The notes: generated from the letters alone by a model not told the origin. 6,545 nucleotides of DNA from Acidobacteriaceae bacterium (GCA_030039895.1 JASHUR010000271.1:1-6545), one strand, 5' to 3'; shown: positions 1-6,375, counted from the first letter of the stretch. Translations and numbers: made by a program.

Positions 1-1004
1 AACCCTGTTGTTTCTTCCTTGATAAGCTCGGGGTCGCGTGGAAAATTCGAGCTGACGAAGTAGCCGTTCTTCGTCCGCCAAAGCGGTGTGTTCTTCAGCC
101 CCAGCTCAAGATAGGCGATCTCGCCCGTCTTGCGGTCGCCGATTAACCAGTCGTTCGCGTATCCGCCGTTGTCGCCCTTGCGCATGATCGCCACATACTG
201 ATCGATTGAGTTCGCATACTGCAGCGCCTTGCGGGACCGCTCAAATTCCGGAATTCCGTTCGAGTCCCACCCGACGAATCCGCTGATCGTTGTCTCGGTC
301 ACCATGATCCCGGCACTGTTAATGCCGAAGTCGTCCTGGCTGGTAATGATGCCTGGCGCCCCATCCATCAAAATGCGGTACCCATGCGTCGGCTGTATGT
401 CGAACACAATTACCCAACGCTCGCCCTCTGCATACGATGACCAGTTGTTATGCGCAATGACGATCCTGCCGTCTTTCGTGTAACTCCCCGTCGCAATAAA
501 CGCGCTGCAGTTTCCAGGCGCTTTTGGGTCATGCGATGCATTCGCCGCGCTCGTGTGCTTGTCGAGCCATGGTACGTAGTATTCGGTGAGTTCGATGTCG
601 CCATTCATCGCGACAATATCCCACAGGTCAAGATCAATGCCTCGAGCCTTCACTCCCTCTGCGATTCCGCGCAGCTCGGCACGGTACTCCGCGTCGATGT
701 GCGGCCAGAGCACTTTCCGTCCAGCCTCGCGGAAGAATTCCCAGTCGCGATGTGTCGAGTGCTCGGCTTCGACTTTGAGCACGTGATAAAAATCCTCAAT
801 CTGCGGGGCCAGAAGATAGCCATGCTGAAAGCCAATCTGCTCCGGGCTGCCCTGCAAATGGACATACGTCCATCCGCCACGCTCAAAGCGGTACGCCCCT
901 TCGAGACGCGGATCCTTAGTCCCCGCAGGAACATGGGCTGCAAAAGCCACGGTCGATAGAACAAAAGATAGAACTGCGGCAACACGAAGCAGCTTTATGA
1001 GCAT
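1..1004 (-). CDS. Secreted phospholipase B-like / C45-type Ntn hydrolase, N-terminal part (3' end outside window)
   Basis: The frame is open from ATG at 1004 down to the left edge (334 codons, no stop), so the C-terminus is missing. Residues 1-22 look like a signal peptide: MLIK, a hydrophobic core, then AFA before AH, a good signal peptidase I site. The protein is therefore probably exported. C166 (507-509), in GNCSAFIATG, fits the N-terminal nucleophile of an autoprocessing Ntn hydrolase, with cleavage expected between N165 and C166. It is followed by TKDGRIVIAHNNW (176-188), DDFGINSAG (224-232) and VTETT (235-239). These match the phospholipase B-like block order (HTTW-like, DDF, ETT) and also resemble C45 acyltransferases. 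Families of this type hydrolyse amide or ester acyl bonds; the substrate here is unknown. The start is supported by AAGAGG (minus strand, + coordinates 1015-1020), 10 nt upstream. It follows the nucleotidyltransferase gene on the same strand after 171 bp and is probably transcribed separately. I am confident of the Ntn hydrolase fold but less sure of the subfamily. Confidence 0.8.
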   Translation of the reverse strand, partial: MLIKLLRVAAVLSFVLSTVAFAAHVPAGTKDPRLEGAYRFERGGWTYVHLQGSPEQIGFQHGYLLAPQIEDFYHVLKVEAEHSTHRDWEFFREAGRKVLWPHIDAEYRAELRGIAEGVKARGIDLDLWDIVAMNGDIELTEYYVPWLDKHTSAANASHDPKAPGNCSAFIATGSYTKDGRIVIAHNNWSSYAEGERWVIVFDIQPTHGYRILMDGAPGIITSQDDFGINSAGIMVTETTISGFVGWDSNGIPEFERSRKALQYANSIDQYVAIMRKGDNGGYANDWLIGDRKTGEIAYLELGLKNTPLWRTKNGYFVSSNFPRDPELIKEETTG

Positions 1005-1048
1005 TCGGCCCAGACCTCTTGTGAAGAGTGACGTCGACTGTAGAGTTG

Positions 1049-1054
1049 ACTATA
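1049..1054 (-). promoter_or_regulatory. Candidate -10 box for the secreted hydrolase gene
   Basis: On the minus strand this reads TATAGT, five of six matches to TATAAT, and lies 44 nt upstream of the hydrolase ATG. The expected -35 position, 17 nt further upstream, reads only GCTGGA, which is weak. A promoter must be somewhere in the 171-bp gap if the gene is transcribed alone. This is the best hexamer I find, but it is a guess from motif matching. Confidence 0.3.
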
Positions 1055-1126
1055 GCTCAGAACTGCAGGAATCCAGCCGACATAATGAGCTAAGAGGACG
1101 CACGCATGCGCTATTGATGAAGCTCC

Positions 1127-1142
1127 TGGCGCAAATGCGCCA
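1127..1142. repeat. Short perfect inverted repeat (hairpin) between two minus-strand genes
   Basis: TGGCGC, the loop AAAT, then GCGCCA form a GC-rich six-base-pair stem, or seven pairs with a two-base loop. It lies 34-49 nt downstream of the nucleotidyltransferase stop codon. Read on the minus strand it is followed by GGAGCTTC and not a run of T, so it is not a typical intrinsic terminator. It could stabilise a 3' end or be chance. Confidence 0.4.
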
Positions 1143-1175
1143 TGTGGACACGAGCCCTGCGTGCCCGAAAGAAGT

Positions 1176-2948
1176 TCAGCGCTTCTTCTTTGCGGGCTTC
1201 GCAGCTTTCTTCACGGCCTTCTTCTTCGCCAGTTTCGCAGAAGGCCTGGCTGCAGGTTTCTTTACAGCCTTTGGTGCCGGCTTGGCAGGCTTCTTCGTAA
1301 CCTTTACAGGTGCCTTCTTCGCTGGCTTTACGGCTTTCTTAGACGCGACCGCCTTCGCCACCGCCTTTGCAGGAGTTGGCTTTGCCGCTTTCGCAGGCGC
1401 GGTTTTCACCGGTTTTGCAGCTACCGGAACCTTTTTCACCGGAGCCGCTTTTTCCGCGGCAGCCGCGACCTTCGCTGCCTTTGCGACAGTGGCCTTCTTT
1501 GCCGGCGCCAGCCTTATCTCGGGCTCTTCCTCTTCATGGTCCTCATGGCCCTCATCGCCGAATTCCTCTTCATCCAAGCCCTCAACATGCGCTTCAAGCT
1601 CGGCCTGGTCTTCTTCCTCTTCCACGATCTTGGCCCGCTTCGTGCGTGTACGACGAATGCTGACCGGCGGCGGCGGAGCAGGCGGCGAATGCGGCTCAAG
1701 AAATGCCCGCATCTCTTCGTCGGTCCCCAGCTTGCCGTCCATCAGCGCAAAGAATATCTCCTGCACCAACTCCTGGTAGCCCGGCAAATCGGGCGTAATC
1801 CGCTTTTCCAACATCATCGCCGTTGGAATCTTCTGCCGCGCCTCCGGCCACACCGTCGCAAAGTTCTTGAACTTCGTCTGCACAAGCGAATTCTTGCTTG
1901 TATACGCCAGCCAAAGCACTGGTTCAGCAGCGTAGCTGGTCAGCAGCTTCCACGTAGCCGAAGGCGCTGCGTTCTTCTTGTCCAGTAGTTCCTTTTGGAA
2001 CTCCTTCGCGTTGTGCTCCAGCCGTTCCCAATGCTTTACAAAACCCGGCCGCGGGAAGAGCCGCTTTAGCGCCGAACGGTCCTTCGGCGTCAGCTTCGCC
2101 GTCAGCAACTCCATGTGCGCGGCCGACAGGTCGGGGTGAATCCCCTGCATCAACAGGTGCAGCAGCGTTTGGTGCAACGCCTCCAGCCCCTTCGCATCCG
2201 CTTTGGAGCTCGTCCAGGCCGGAAAAATCTGCTTCATCCAGCCCTCTGCCTCCAGCGCCTTCAGCGCCTTCAGGGCATCTTCCTCGTGCACAATCTCTTC
2301 TAGCTCGTAGCCCTTCAGGTATGCCGGGATGGCTTCGATCGCGTCCTCTTCCTTCGCGTTTTCGTAACGCCCCCTGGTACGCTCGTCCATCTCCCAGCCG
2401 GTGCGCGCTGCCAGGCGAACCGCCCGCAGCAGCCGCGACGGATCCTCGATAAACCCGTATGGGCTCACGACGCGCAGGGTACGCGCTTCAATATCTGCAA
2501 TGCCGTTTAGCGGATCCAGCAGCAACCCATACGATCCTTCATTCAGGGACACAGCCATTGCATTGGCAGTAAAGTCCCGCCGCCGCAAATCTTCCAGAAT
2601 CGCGGACCAGTGGTAAACCGGCTTGCCCGGCTTCGGATATTCCTCACTTCGTGCGCTCGAAACCTCAATACGCACCCCATGGAACCAGAAAAAGAGCGTC
2701 CGAGAGGGCTCATGCTCACCCCAGAGTTCAGCGCCAGCTTTCTCTAATGATTTCTTAAGCTTCAGGGCGTTTCCCTGAACCGTAAAATCAAGATCGCGAA
2801 CCGGGAACCCAGTCGAGAGGTCCCGTATCGCACCGCCGGCGAGAAACACAGTCATCCCATGGTTGCGGGCAATATCCCGAACCTTCTCCAGCGCGCTTCG
2901 CTGGTTCAGTGAGAGTCGGTTTTCAAGAAGATATGCGTAATCGGCCAT
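1176..2948 (-). CDS. CCA-adding enzyme / poly(A) polymerase-type nucleotidyltransferase with histone H1-like tail
   Basis: The 590-residue protein begins with a class II tRNA nucleotidyltransferase head. FLAGGAIRD (35-43) and VRDLDFTV (50-57) form motif A, with D52 and D54 as the metal-binding pair. RRRDFTANAMA (122-132) is motif B, DPLNGIADI (145-153) motif C, and EDPSRLLRAVR (168-178) motif D, with E168, D169 and R172 in the base-selecting EDxxR pattern. Enzymes of this family add CCA to tRNA 3' ends or poly(A) to RNA. The EVSSARSEEYPKPG stretch (95-108) is more like CCA enzymes than PcnB, but the specificity is not certain. The usual motif E arginine region is degenerate (GYELEEI, 213-219). 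From about 420 the protein departs from the family: a proline run (422-428), basic residues (432-440), an acidic block (443-477, 21 of 35 residues D/E) and a basic Lys/Ala/Pro tail to the end. The ATG at 2948 is preceded by GAGGGC only about two bases away, so the ribosome binding site is unusually close; no better in-frame start lies just upstream. Confidence 0.88.
   Translation of the reverse strand: MADYAYLLENRLSLNQRSALEKVRDIARNHGMTVFLAGGAIRDLSTGFPVRDLDFTVQGNALKLKKSLEKAGAELWGEHEPSRTLFFWFHGVRIEVSSARSEEYPKPGKPVYHWSAILEDLRRRDFTANAMAVSLNEGSYGLLLDPLNGIADIEARTLRVVSPYGFIEDPSRLLRAVRLAARTGWEMDERTRGRYENAKEEDAIEAIPAYLKGYELEEIVHEEDALKALKALEAEGWMKQIFPAWTSSKADAKGLEALHQTLLHLLMQGIHPDLSAAHMELLTAKLTPKDRSALKRLFPRPGFVKHWERLEHNAKEFQKELLDKKNAAPSATWKLLTSYAAEPVLWLAYTSKNSLVQTKFKNFATVWPEARQKIPTAMMLEKRITPDLPGYQELVQEIFFALMDGKLGTDEEMRAFLEPHSPPAPPPPVSIRRTRTKRAKIVEEEEDQAELEAHVEGLDEEEFGDEGHEDHEEEEPEIRLAPAKKATVAKAAKVAAAAEKAAPVKKVPVAAKPVKTAPAKAAKPTPAKAVAKAVASKKAVKPAKKAPVKVTKKPAKPAPKAVKKPAARPSAKLAKKKAVKKAAKPAKKKR
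1179..1508 (-). repeat. Low-complexity coding segment for the Lys/Ala/Pro-rich H1-like tail
   Basis: This encodes residues 481-590 of the nucleotidyltransferase. By my count it holds 37 Ala, 35 Lys and 15 Pro among 110 residues, with one Glu and no Asp. It repeats loose PAK, KKA and AKP units, as in bacterial histone H1-like proteins (HctA/AlgP-type tails). The repeats are degenerate, not exact tandem copies. Such tails are expected to be disordered and to bind nucleic acid or other polyanions. The low complexity produces long spurious open frames on the plus strand. Confidence 0.85.
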
Positions 2949-3161
2949 GCCCTCACTATCGGTAGCGGACGCTTCCGCCTGCCCGGCCCTCCAACGCTAA
3001 GTGACAGTTTAACAATAGCTTACAGTCGCCCAAGTGCGCTCACAAAGCTACAATGTAACACAATGAAAATATTCTGACTACCGCGTTGCACAATTTTCGC
3101 TGCGATCCTCCTTGCTCCGTGCAACAATCCTCAGTTGGAATAGAACGTTTCCGAATTCCTC
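2949..3161. other. Divergent intergenic region
   Basis: This 213-bp gap separates the 5' ends of the nucleotidyltransferase gene (minus) and the unknown 163-residue gene (plus), so promoters for both should lie here. The part near 3000-3100 is richer in A/T than the flanking genes. I find no hexamer pair good enough to call on either strand. Two copies of ACAATG (3050-3055 and 3060-3065) lie ten bases apart. TAGCTT (3016-3021) and AAGCTA (3045-3050) are inverted but widely spaced. No RNA gene is evident. Confidence 0.6.
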
Positions 3162-3653
3162 ATGGCAGGCAGCCGAAAAAAAACGATCGTCCGCAAACTC
3201 TCCCAGGACTGGATTGCGGGATATCTGCCCGCCAGCGGATTCCTACATAGTGGAATCATTGAGTTACTTGCCCTCGACGGTAAAACCCTACAGCTGGCTG
3301 CCGCAGAGCTTAAGTGGGTATGCTATGTCCGCGACTTCAACTCGGGCGAGGCCGCCAATCCCGAACGACTGCTGCGCAAGACCTTCACTGGACGCCCCCG
3401 CAGCGAAGGCGTGGTACTGCGCCTGCAACTCTCCGACGGTGATGTCCTCGAGGGACTAGCCTCGAATGATCTCTCTCTCATTTCCGGCGAGGGCGTCTTC
3501 CTTACTCCGCCCGACATCCGGTCCAACACCCAGCGCCTCTGGATCCCACCAACTGCAATTGCACAGCTCGAAGTGCTGACGGTCGTCGGAGCCGCAAAAC
3601 GCAGCAAACCCACTCCGCCAGCAGGTCCGACAACGCAGGAAAGTCTCTTTTAA
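3162..3653 (+). CDS. Conserved-looking protein of unknown function (163 aa)
   Basis: I cannot give this protein a function. It has no signal peptide or membrane segment, so it is probably cytoplasmic. The N-terminus is basic (MAGSRKKTIVRK). The middle alternates short beta-like stretches with charged turns and has three blocks that look conserved: VCYVRDFN (53-60), LLRKTFTGRPRSEG (70-83) with LSDGDVLEG (90-98), and NDLSLIS (102-108) with GVFLTPPD (111-118). I recall similar blocks in uncharacterised acidobacterial and deltaproteobacterial proteins, some near PilZ or two-component genes, but cannot confirm it. The last 20 residues are Pro/Lys/Thr-rich and look disordered. The ATG is the first possible start after an in-frame TAG at 3141-3143, and M1 is the only methionine, so the start is fairly safe. 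No Shine-Dalgarno sequence precedes it (GAATTCCTC). It stands alone on its strand. Confidence 0.8.
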   Translation: MAGSRKKTIVRKLSQDWIAGYLPASGFLHSGIIELLALDGKTLQLAAAELKWVCYVRDFNSGEAANPERLLRKTFTGRPRSEGVVLRLQLSDGDVLEGLASNDLSLISGEGVFLTPPDIRSNTQRLWIPPTAIAQLEVLTVVGAAKRSKPTPPAGPTTQESLF

Positions 3654-3923
3654 TTTGTTGACTTGGTGCAGGCCGCAAGACTCCCTCGGAGACTCACAGA
3701 AGGAGTGACCAACTGTGCGACCTTGCGTGATGCCGGAGAGATGCATCCGAGCTAAGCAGGTGGTCTAAAAGTAAAGCGCCCGGATCCCTATGATTAGGAA
3801 TCCAGGCGCTAGAGCAGCCCTCCCCCAGAACTGCCCACGCCCCTAAGCTATTTATTCTCTTGGTATCTGGCAAGAAATCTTAGGTAATTTTGCAGTCATC
3901 CTCAGAATGTATTACTACGGTGA
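3654..3923. other. Convergent intergenic region
   Basis: This 270-bp gap lies between the 3' ends of the unknown plus-strand gene and thrB. It holds the minus-strand terminator at 3766-3810. Downstream of the plus-strand gene I see only short imperfect stems (for example CTCC/GGAG around 3691-3700) without a T run, so no convincing terminator serves that gene. No additional coding frame here looks real. Confidence 0.6.
3766..3810 (-). terminator. Intrinsic terminator of the thrC-thrB operon
   Basis: The arms 3775-3790 and 3795-3810 form a 16-position stem around the four-base loop 3791-3794. On the plus strand two positions are C/A mismatches (3781/3804 and 3786/3799). On the minus strand the same positions become G-U wobble pairs, so the minus-strand RNA forms an unbroken 16-pair hairpin. 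On that strand the stem is followed at once by TTTACTTTT-type sequence, while the plus-strand side runs into AGAGCAGCCC. Both facts point to use by thrB, whose stop codon is 113 nt upstream. Confidence 0.8.
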
Positions 3924-4835
3924 CTATTCGTAATCTAGTGACTGGCCGCCGGTATGCTCCAGCTCGCACTGCAGAACTTCAACCGGCTCCGCTTCATGCA
4001 GTGCATTCAAAATATGCGCCTTAACTTTCTTCGACCATTGCTCTGACTCCATCAGAACCAGCACCGCCGGGCCAGCTCCGCTGAGCGCTACTCCCAGGAT
4101 TCCGTCCAATCCTGCTAGCGGAAGTAGTTTGAGCAACAGCGGACACACCTCACTCCGATACGGCTGATGCATTCGATCCTTCATCGCGTCGGCAATCAGG
4201 CTGCCTCGTCCGGAGGCAAACGCCCCCGTAAGCACTGCAACACGCTGCAAATTCGCTACTACATCCGCTCGCGAGTAGCTTTCCGGCAACACCGCCCGCG
4301 AAGATGCCGTGGACAGTGGCTTTTCAGGCAGCACAATCATCGCGCGCCACTCAGTTGGAGGCGAAAACGAAACCGCATGGAGAGTTTCGCCGTCCCAGCT
4401 CCCGGCGACAAAGCCGCCCAGCCAGCAGGCCGCCGTATTGTCCGGATGCCCTTCCAGCCGCGTTGCCTCCGCCAGAATCTCCTCCCGGGTCCAGTTCAGC
4501 CCACCAAAGTGCGACGCCAGTGTCACGCCTGCCAGCCGAACCGCGGCCGACGATCCGCACCCCATGCCGAGTGGAATCCCATTCTTGACGTCGAGTGACA
4601 GAGGTTTCGCTTCAAGCCCCTTCGCCGCCAGAGTCTTCCGATACACATCCAGAAGCAGATTCCGTTCCAACGAGCCACAGACCTCGGGGCTTCTGCCTTC
4701 CGCACGAATCGAAAACTTTGCGGCTTCTCGCGCCCACATCTCAAGATGCACATCCAGCGCCAGGGCCAGCGTGTCAAACCCCGGGCCCAGATTGGCCGAG
4801 GTCGCCGGCAGCTTTAAATGCAGTCCGCCTGGCAT
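3924..4835 (-). CDS. thrB: Homoserine kinase
   Basis: ThrB phosphorylates L-homoserine with ATP to give O-phospho-L-homoserine, the substrate of threonine synthase, in the cytoplasm. The 303 residues match the usual length of this GHMP-family kinase. The three GHMP signatures are present: PATSANLGPGFD (10-21) near the N-terminus, the phosphate-binding loop IPLGMGCGSSAA (87-98), and LSGAGPAVL (251-259) near the C-terminus. EGHPDN (128-133) is the conserved block expected near the active site. The ATG shares one base with the thrC stop codon (TGATG), so translation is probably coupled. GCGGGG about five bases before the ATG may serve as a weak ribosome binding site. thrB is the second and last gene of the operon and is followed by a hairpin terminator. 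Nothing is truncated or missing. Confidence 0.96.
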   Translation of the reverse strand: MPGGLHLKLPATSANLGPGFDTLALALDVHLEMWAREAAKFSIRAEGRSPEVCGSLERNLLLDVYRKTLAAKGLEAKPLSLDVKNGIPLGMGCGSSAAVRLAGVTLASHFGGLNWTREEILAEATRLEGHPDNTAACWLGGFVAGSWDGETLHAVSFSPPTEWRAMIVLPEKPLSTASSRAVLPESYSRADVVANLQRVAVLTGAFASGRGSLIADAMKDRMHQPYRSEVCPLLLKLLPLAGLDGILGVALSGAGPAVLVLMESEQWSKKVKAHILNALHEAEPVEVLQCELEHTGGQSLDYE

Positions 4836-6292
4836 CAGTGCCCCGCTGCTTTCTCGAGCACTCGCAGCACCGCATCCGCGTCGGCTTCCAGCTCAATCGT
4901 GTTGCGTCGGGTAAATTCAATCTCCTGGCGCTGCGGCGCTGCTTCGTCCTCGCGCAGCAGTGTGCCGCGATGATAGTCAATGGTGTAGTCGGAGTCCTTG
5001 AGAGTGTGCCCGGTCAGCAGCAGAACCACGCTATGCGAGACCTCGATTCTGCCTGCTGCCATCAGTTTCTTCAGTCCCACCAGCGTTACCGCCGATGCCG
5101 GTTCGCAACCAATGCCTTCAGCGCCAATCTCGGCTTTAGCAAGCGCAATGTCCGCTTCGCTCGCTTCTTCCACCCATCCTCCCGTCGCGCGGACGATTTT
5201 GACAGCCTTCTTCCACGACGCAGGATTCCCAATCCGGATTGCGCTTGCCCGAGTGTTCGCCTCAACCGGAACCAGCTTCTCGCCATTCCAGTCATGCATC
5301 GCGCGGTAAAGCGGATTGGCGCCTTCGGCCTGGACAATCGAGATGTGCGGCACGCGGTCCGTCAGTCCCAGGTGTTTCATCTCCAGAAATGCTTTGCCCA
5401 GTGCCGAACCATTTGCCAGGTTTCCACCGGGCACAATCAGGTGGTCCGGGACTTCCCAGTTCATCTGCTCGGCAATCTCCAGCGCGGGCGTCTTCTGTCC
5501 CTCAAGCCGGTATGGATTCACCGAATTCAGCAGATACACCGGGGCCCGCCGCACCACTTCGCTCAGCACCCGTACGCAGCCGTCAAAGTCCGTCTTGAGC
5601 TGCACGGTCAGTGCGCCATAATCCAGCGCCTGCGATAGCTTGCCCCAGGCAATCTTGCCCTCCGGAATCAGCACCAGACTGCGCATCCCCGCACGCGACG
5701 CATAGGCCGCCATTGCTGCTGACGTATTTCCCGTCGATGCGCACGCCACCCACGAGAACCCTCGCTCATAGGCCACGGAGAGGGCCGTCGTCATGCCCGT
5801 GTCCTTGAATGAGCCCGTCGGATTCATTCCCTGGTGCTTGGCAAAAATCCGGTCCGCGCCGGTCATATCAGCCGTACGCGTCATATGGTACAGAGGAGTG
5901 TTCCCCTCCCGCAGCGACACAATATGCTGCTCGTCGCGCAGGATCGGAAGCATCTCGCGAAATCGCCATACACCGCTCTGGTCTTTCAATTCGGTCGAGC
6001 TGCGGCGCTCCTTCCACAGCCAGCGAAGCGCGCTTACGTTTGGCAGCGCCCGCCGCGCGGCGATTTCTGGAACACCCGCACAATTCTGTCCGTTTCCGGA
6101 CATGTCGCTCCAGGCCGGATACTCCACTTCGTACAACTCGCCGCACTCCGGGCAGCGGAAATTTTCCTTCAGGTCCATCAGCGCGATTGCACGCGCGCAC
6201 CCTGTGCAGCGCAGTAAATGTGAGTCTTGCATCATGATGAATGATCTTAGGGTAACAGGGAGACGCACATCCGCTTGGCTCACGATCTCCAT
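4835..6292 (-). CDS. thrC: Threonine synthase
   Basis: ThrC is the PLP enzyme that converts O-phospho-L-homoserine to L-threonine and phosphate. Numbered from the start at 6292 (485 residues): an N-terminal zinc-ribbon-like pair CxxC (C29/C32) and CxxC (C47/C50), LREGNTPL (127-134), the PLP-lysine motif NPTGSFKDTGM with K163, CASTGNTSAA (184-193), the PLP-phosphate loop VPGGNLANG (287-295) and LTGHTLKD (426-433). The zinc-ribbon N-terminus is typical of the shorter bacterial/archaeal ThrC class and not of the E. coli/yeast class. Three starts are possible: 6322 (495 aa, no ribosome binding site), 6292 (AGAGGAG at 6302-6308, 9 nt spacing) and 6235 (nearer the zinc ribbon, no ribosome binding site). 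I chose 6292 for its ribosome binding site. It is the first gene of an operon with thrB, which it overlaps by one base. Confidence 0.95.
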   Translation of the reverse strand: MEIVSQADVRLPVTLRSFIMMQDSHLLRCTGCARAIALMDLKENFRCPECGELYEVEYPAWSDMSGNGQNCAGVPEIAARRALPNVSALRWLWKERRSSTELKDQSGVWRFREMLPILRDEQHIVSLREGNTPLYHMTRTADMTGADRIFAKHQGMNPTGSFKDTGMTTALSVAYERGFSWVACASTGNTSAAMAAYASRAGMRSLVLIPEGKIAWGKLSQALDYGALTVQLKTDFDGCVRVLSEVVRRAPVYLLNSVNPYRLEGQKTPALEIAEQMNWEVPDHLIVPGGNLANGSALGKAFLEMKHLGLTDRVPHISIVQAEGANPLYRAMHDWNGEKLVPVEANTRASAIRIGNPASWKKAVKIVRATGGWVEEASEADIALAKAEIGAEGIGCEPASAVTLVGLKKLMAAGRIEVSHSVVLLLTGHTLKDSDYTIDYHRGTLLREDEAAPQRQEIEFTRRNTIELEADADAVLRVLEKAAGH

Positions 6293-6301
6293 GCTCTCAT
6301 T

Positions 6302-6308
6302 CTCCTCT
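6302..6308 (-). promoter_or_regulatory. Ribosome binding site deciding the thrC start
   Basis: The minus strand reads AGAGGAG, a near-perfect Shine-Dalgarno sequence, ending nine bases before the ATG at 6292. The competing ATGs at 6322 (preceded by GCCGGACC) and 6235 (preceded by ATCATTCATC) have no such element. The site lies inside the coding frame if 6322 were used, which argues further for 6292. Confidence 0.7.
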
Positions 6309-6369
6309 GCCGGCAATCGCATGGTCCGGCGGCCAGGGCCTAAATCCGATAATTTGTAAGAAAATATCG

Positions 6370-6375
6370 TATAAA
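6370..6375 (+). promoter_or_regulatory. Probable -10 box of the HTH gene (leaderless transcript)
   Basis: TATAAA matches TATAAT at five of six positions. It ends eight bases before the ATG at 6384, so transcription would begin at or within a few bases of the start codon. The -35 position (6347-6352, CGATAA) is weak. No Shine-Dalgarno sequence is present, and an in-frame TAA at 6372-6374, overlapping this box, excludes an earlier start. Together these suggest a leaderless or nearly leaderless mRNA. Confidence 0.5.

Noticed and set aside
450..985. Open frames of 169 (plus) and 111 (minus) codons within the hydrolase region
   Set aside because: The minus-strand frame from 1004 gives a continuous protein with a signal peptide and Ntn hydrolase motifs; these other frames show no recognisable features.
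1179..1508. Possible tandem repeat array or CRISPR-like element
   Set aside because: The periodicity comes from degenerate Lys/Ala/Pro codons. No exact repeat unit or spacer structure is present.
997..1988. Long plus-strand open frames of 260 and 275 codons, rich in Phe/Ala or Arg/Leu
   Set aside because: They lie opposite the Lys/Ala/Pro tail of the nucleotidyltransferase. The low-complexity GC-rich antisense sequence keeps these frames open; they have no domain, start signal or sensible composition.
4309..5638. Plus-strand open frames of 201 and 347 codons opposite thrB and thrC
   Set aside because: thrB and thrC account fully for this DNA. The frames are Arg/Pro/Ser-rich antisense shadows without motifs.
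5793..6359. Plus-strand open frame of 188 codons opposite the thrC 5' end
   Set aside because: It overlaps conserved ThrC coding sequence, including the zinc-ribbon codons, and has no family features or plausible ribosome binding site.
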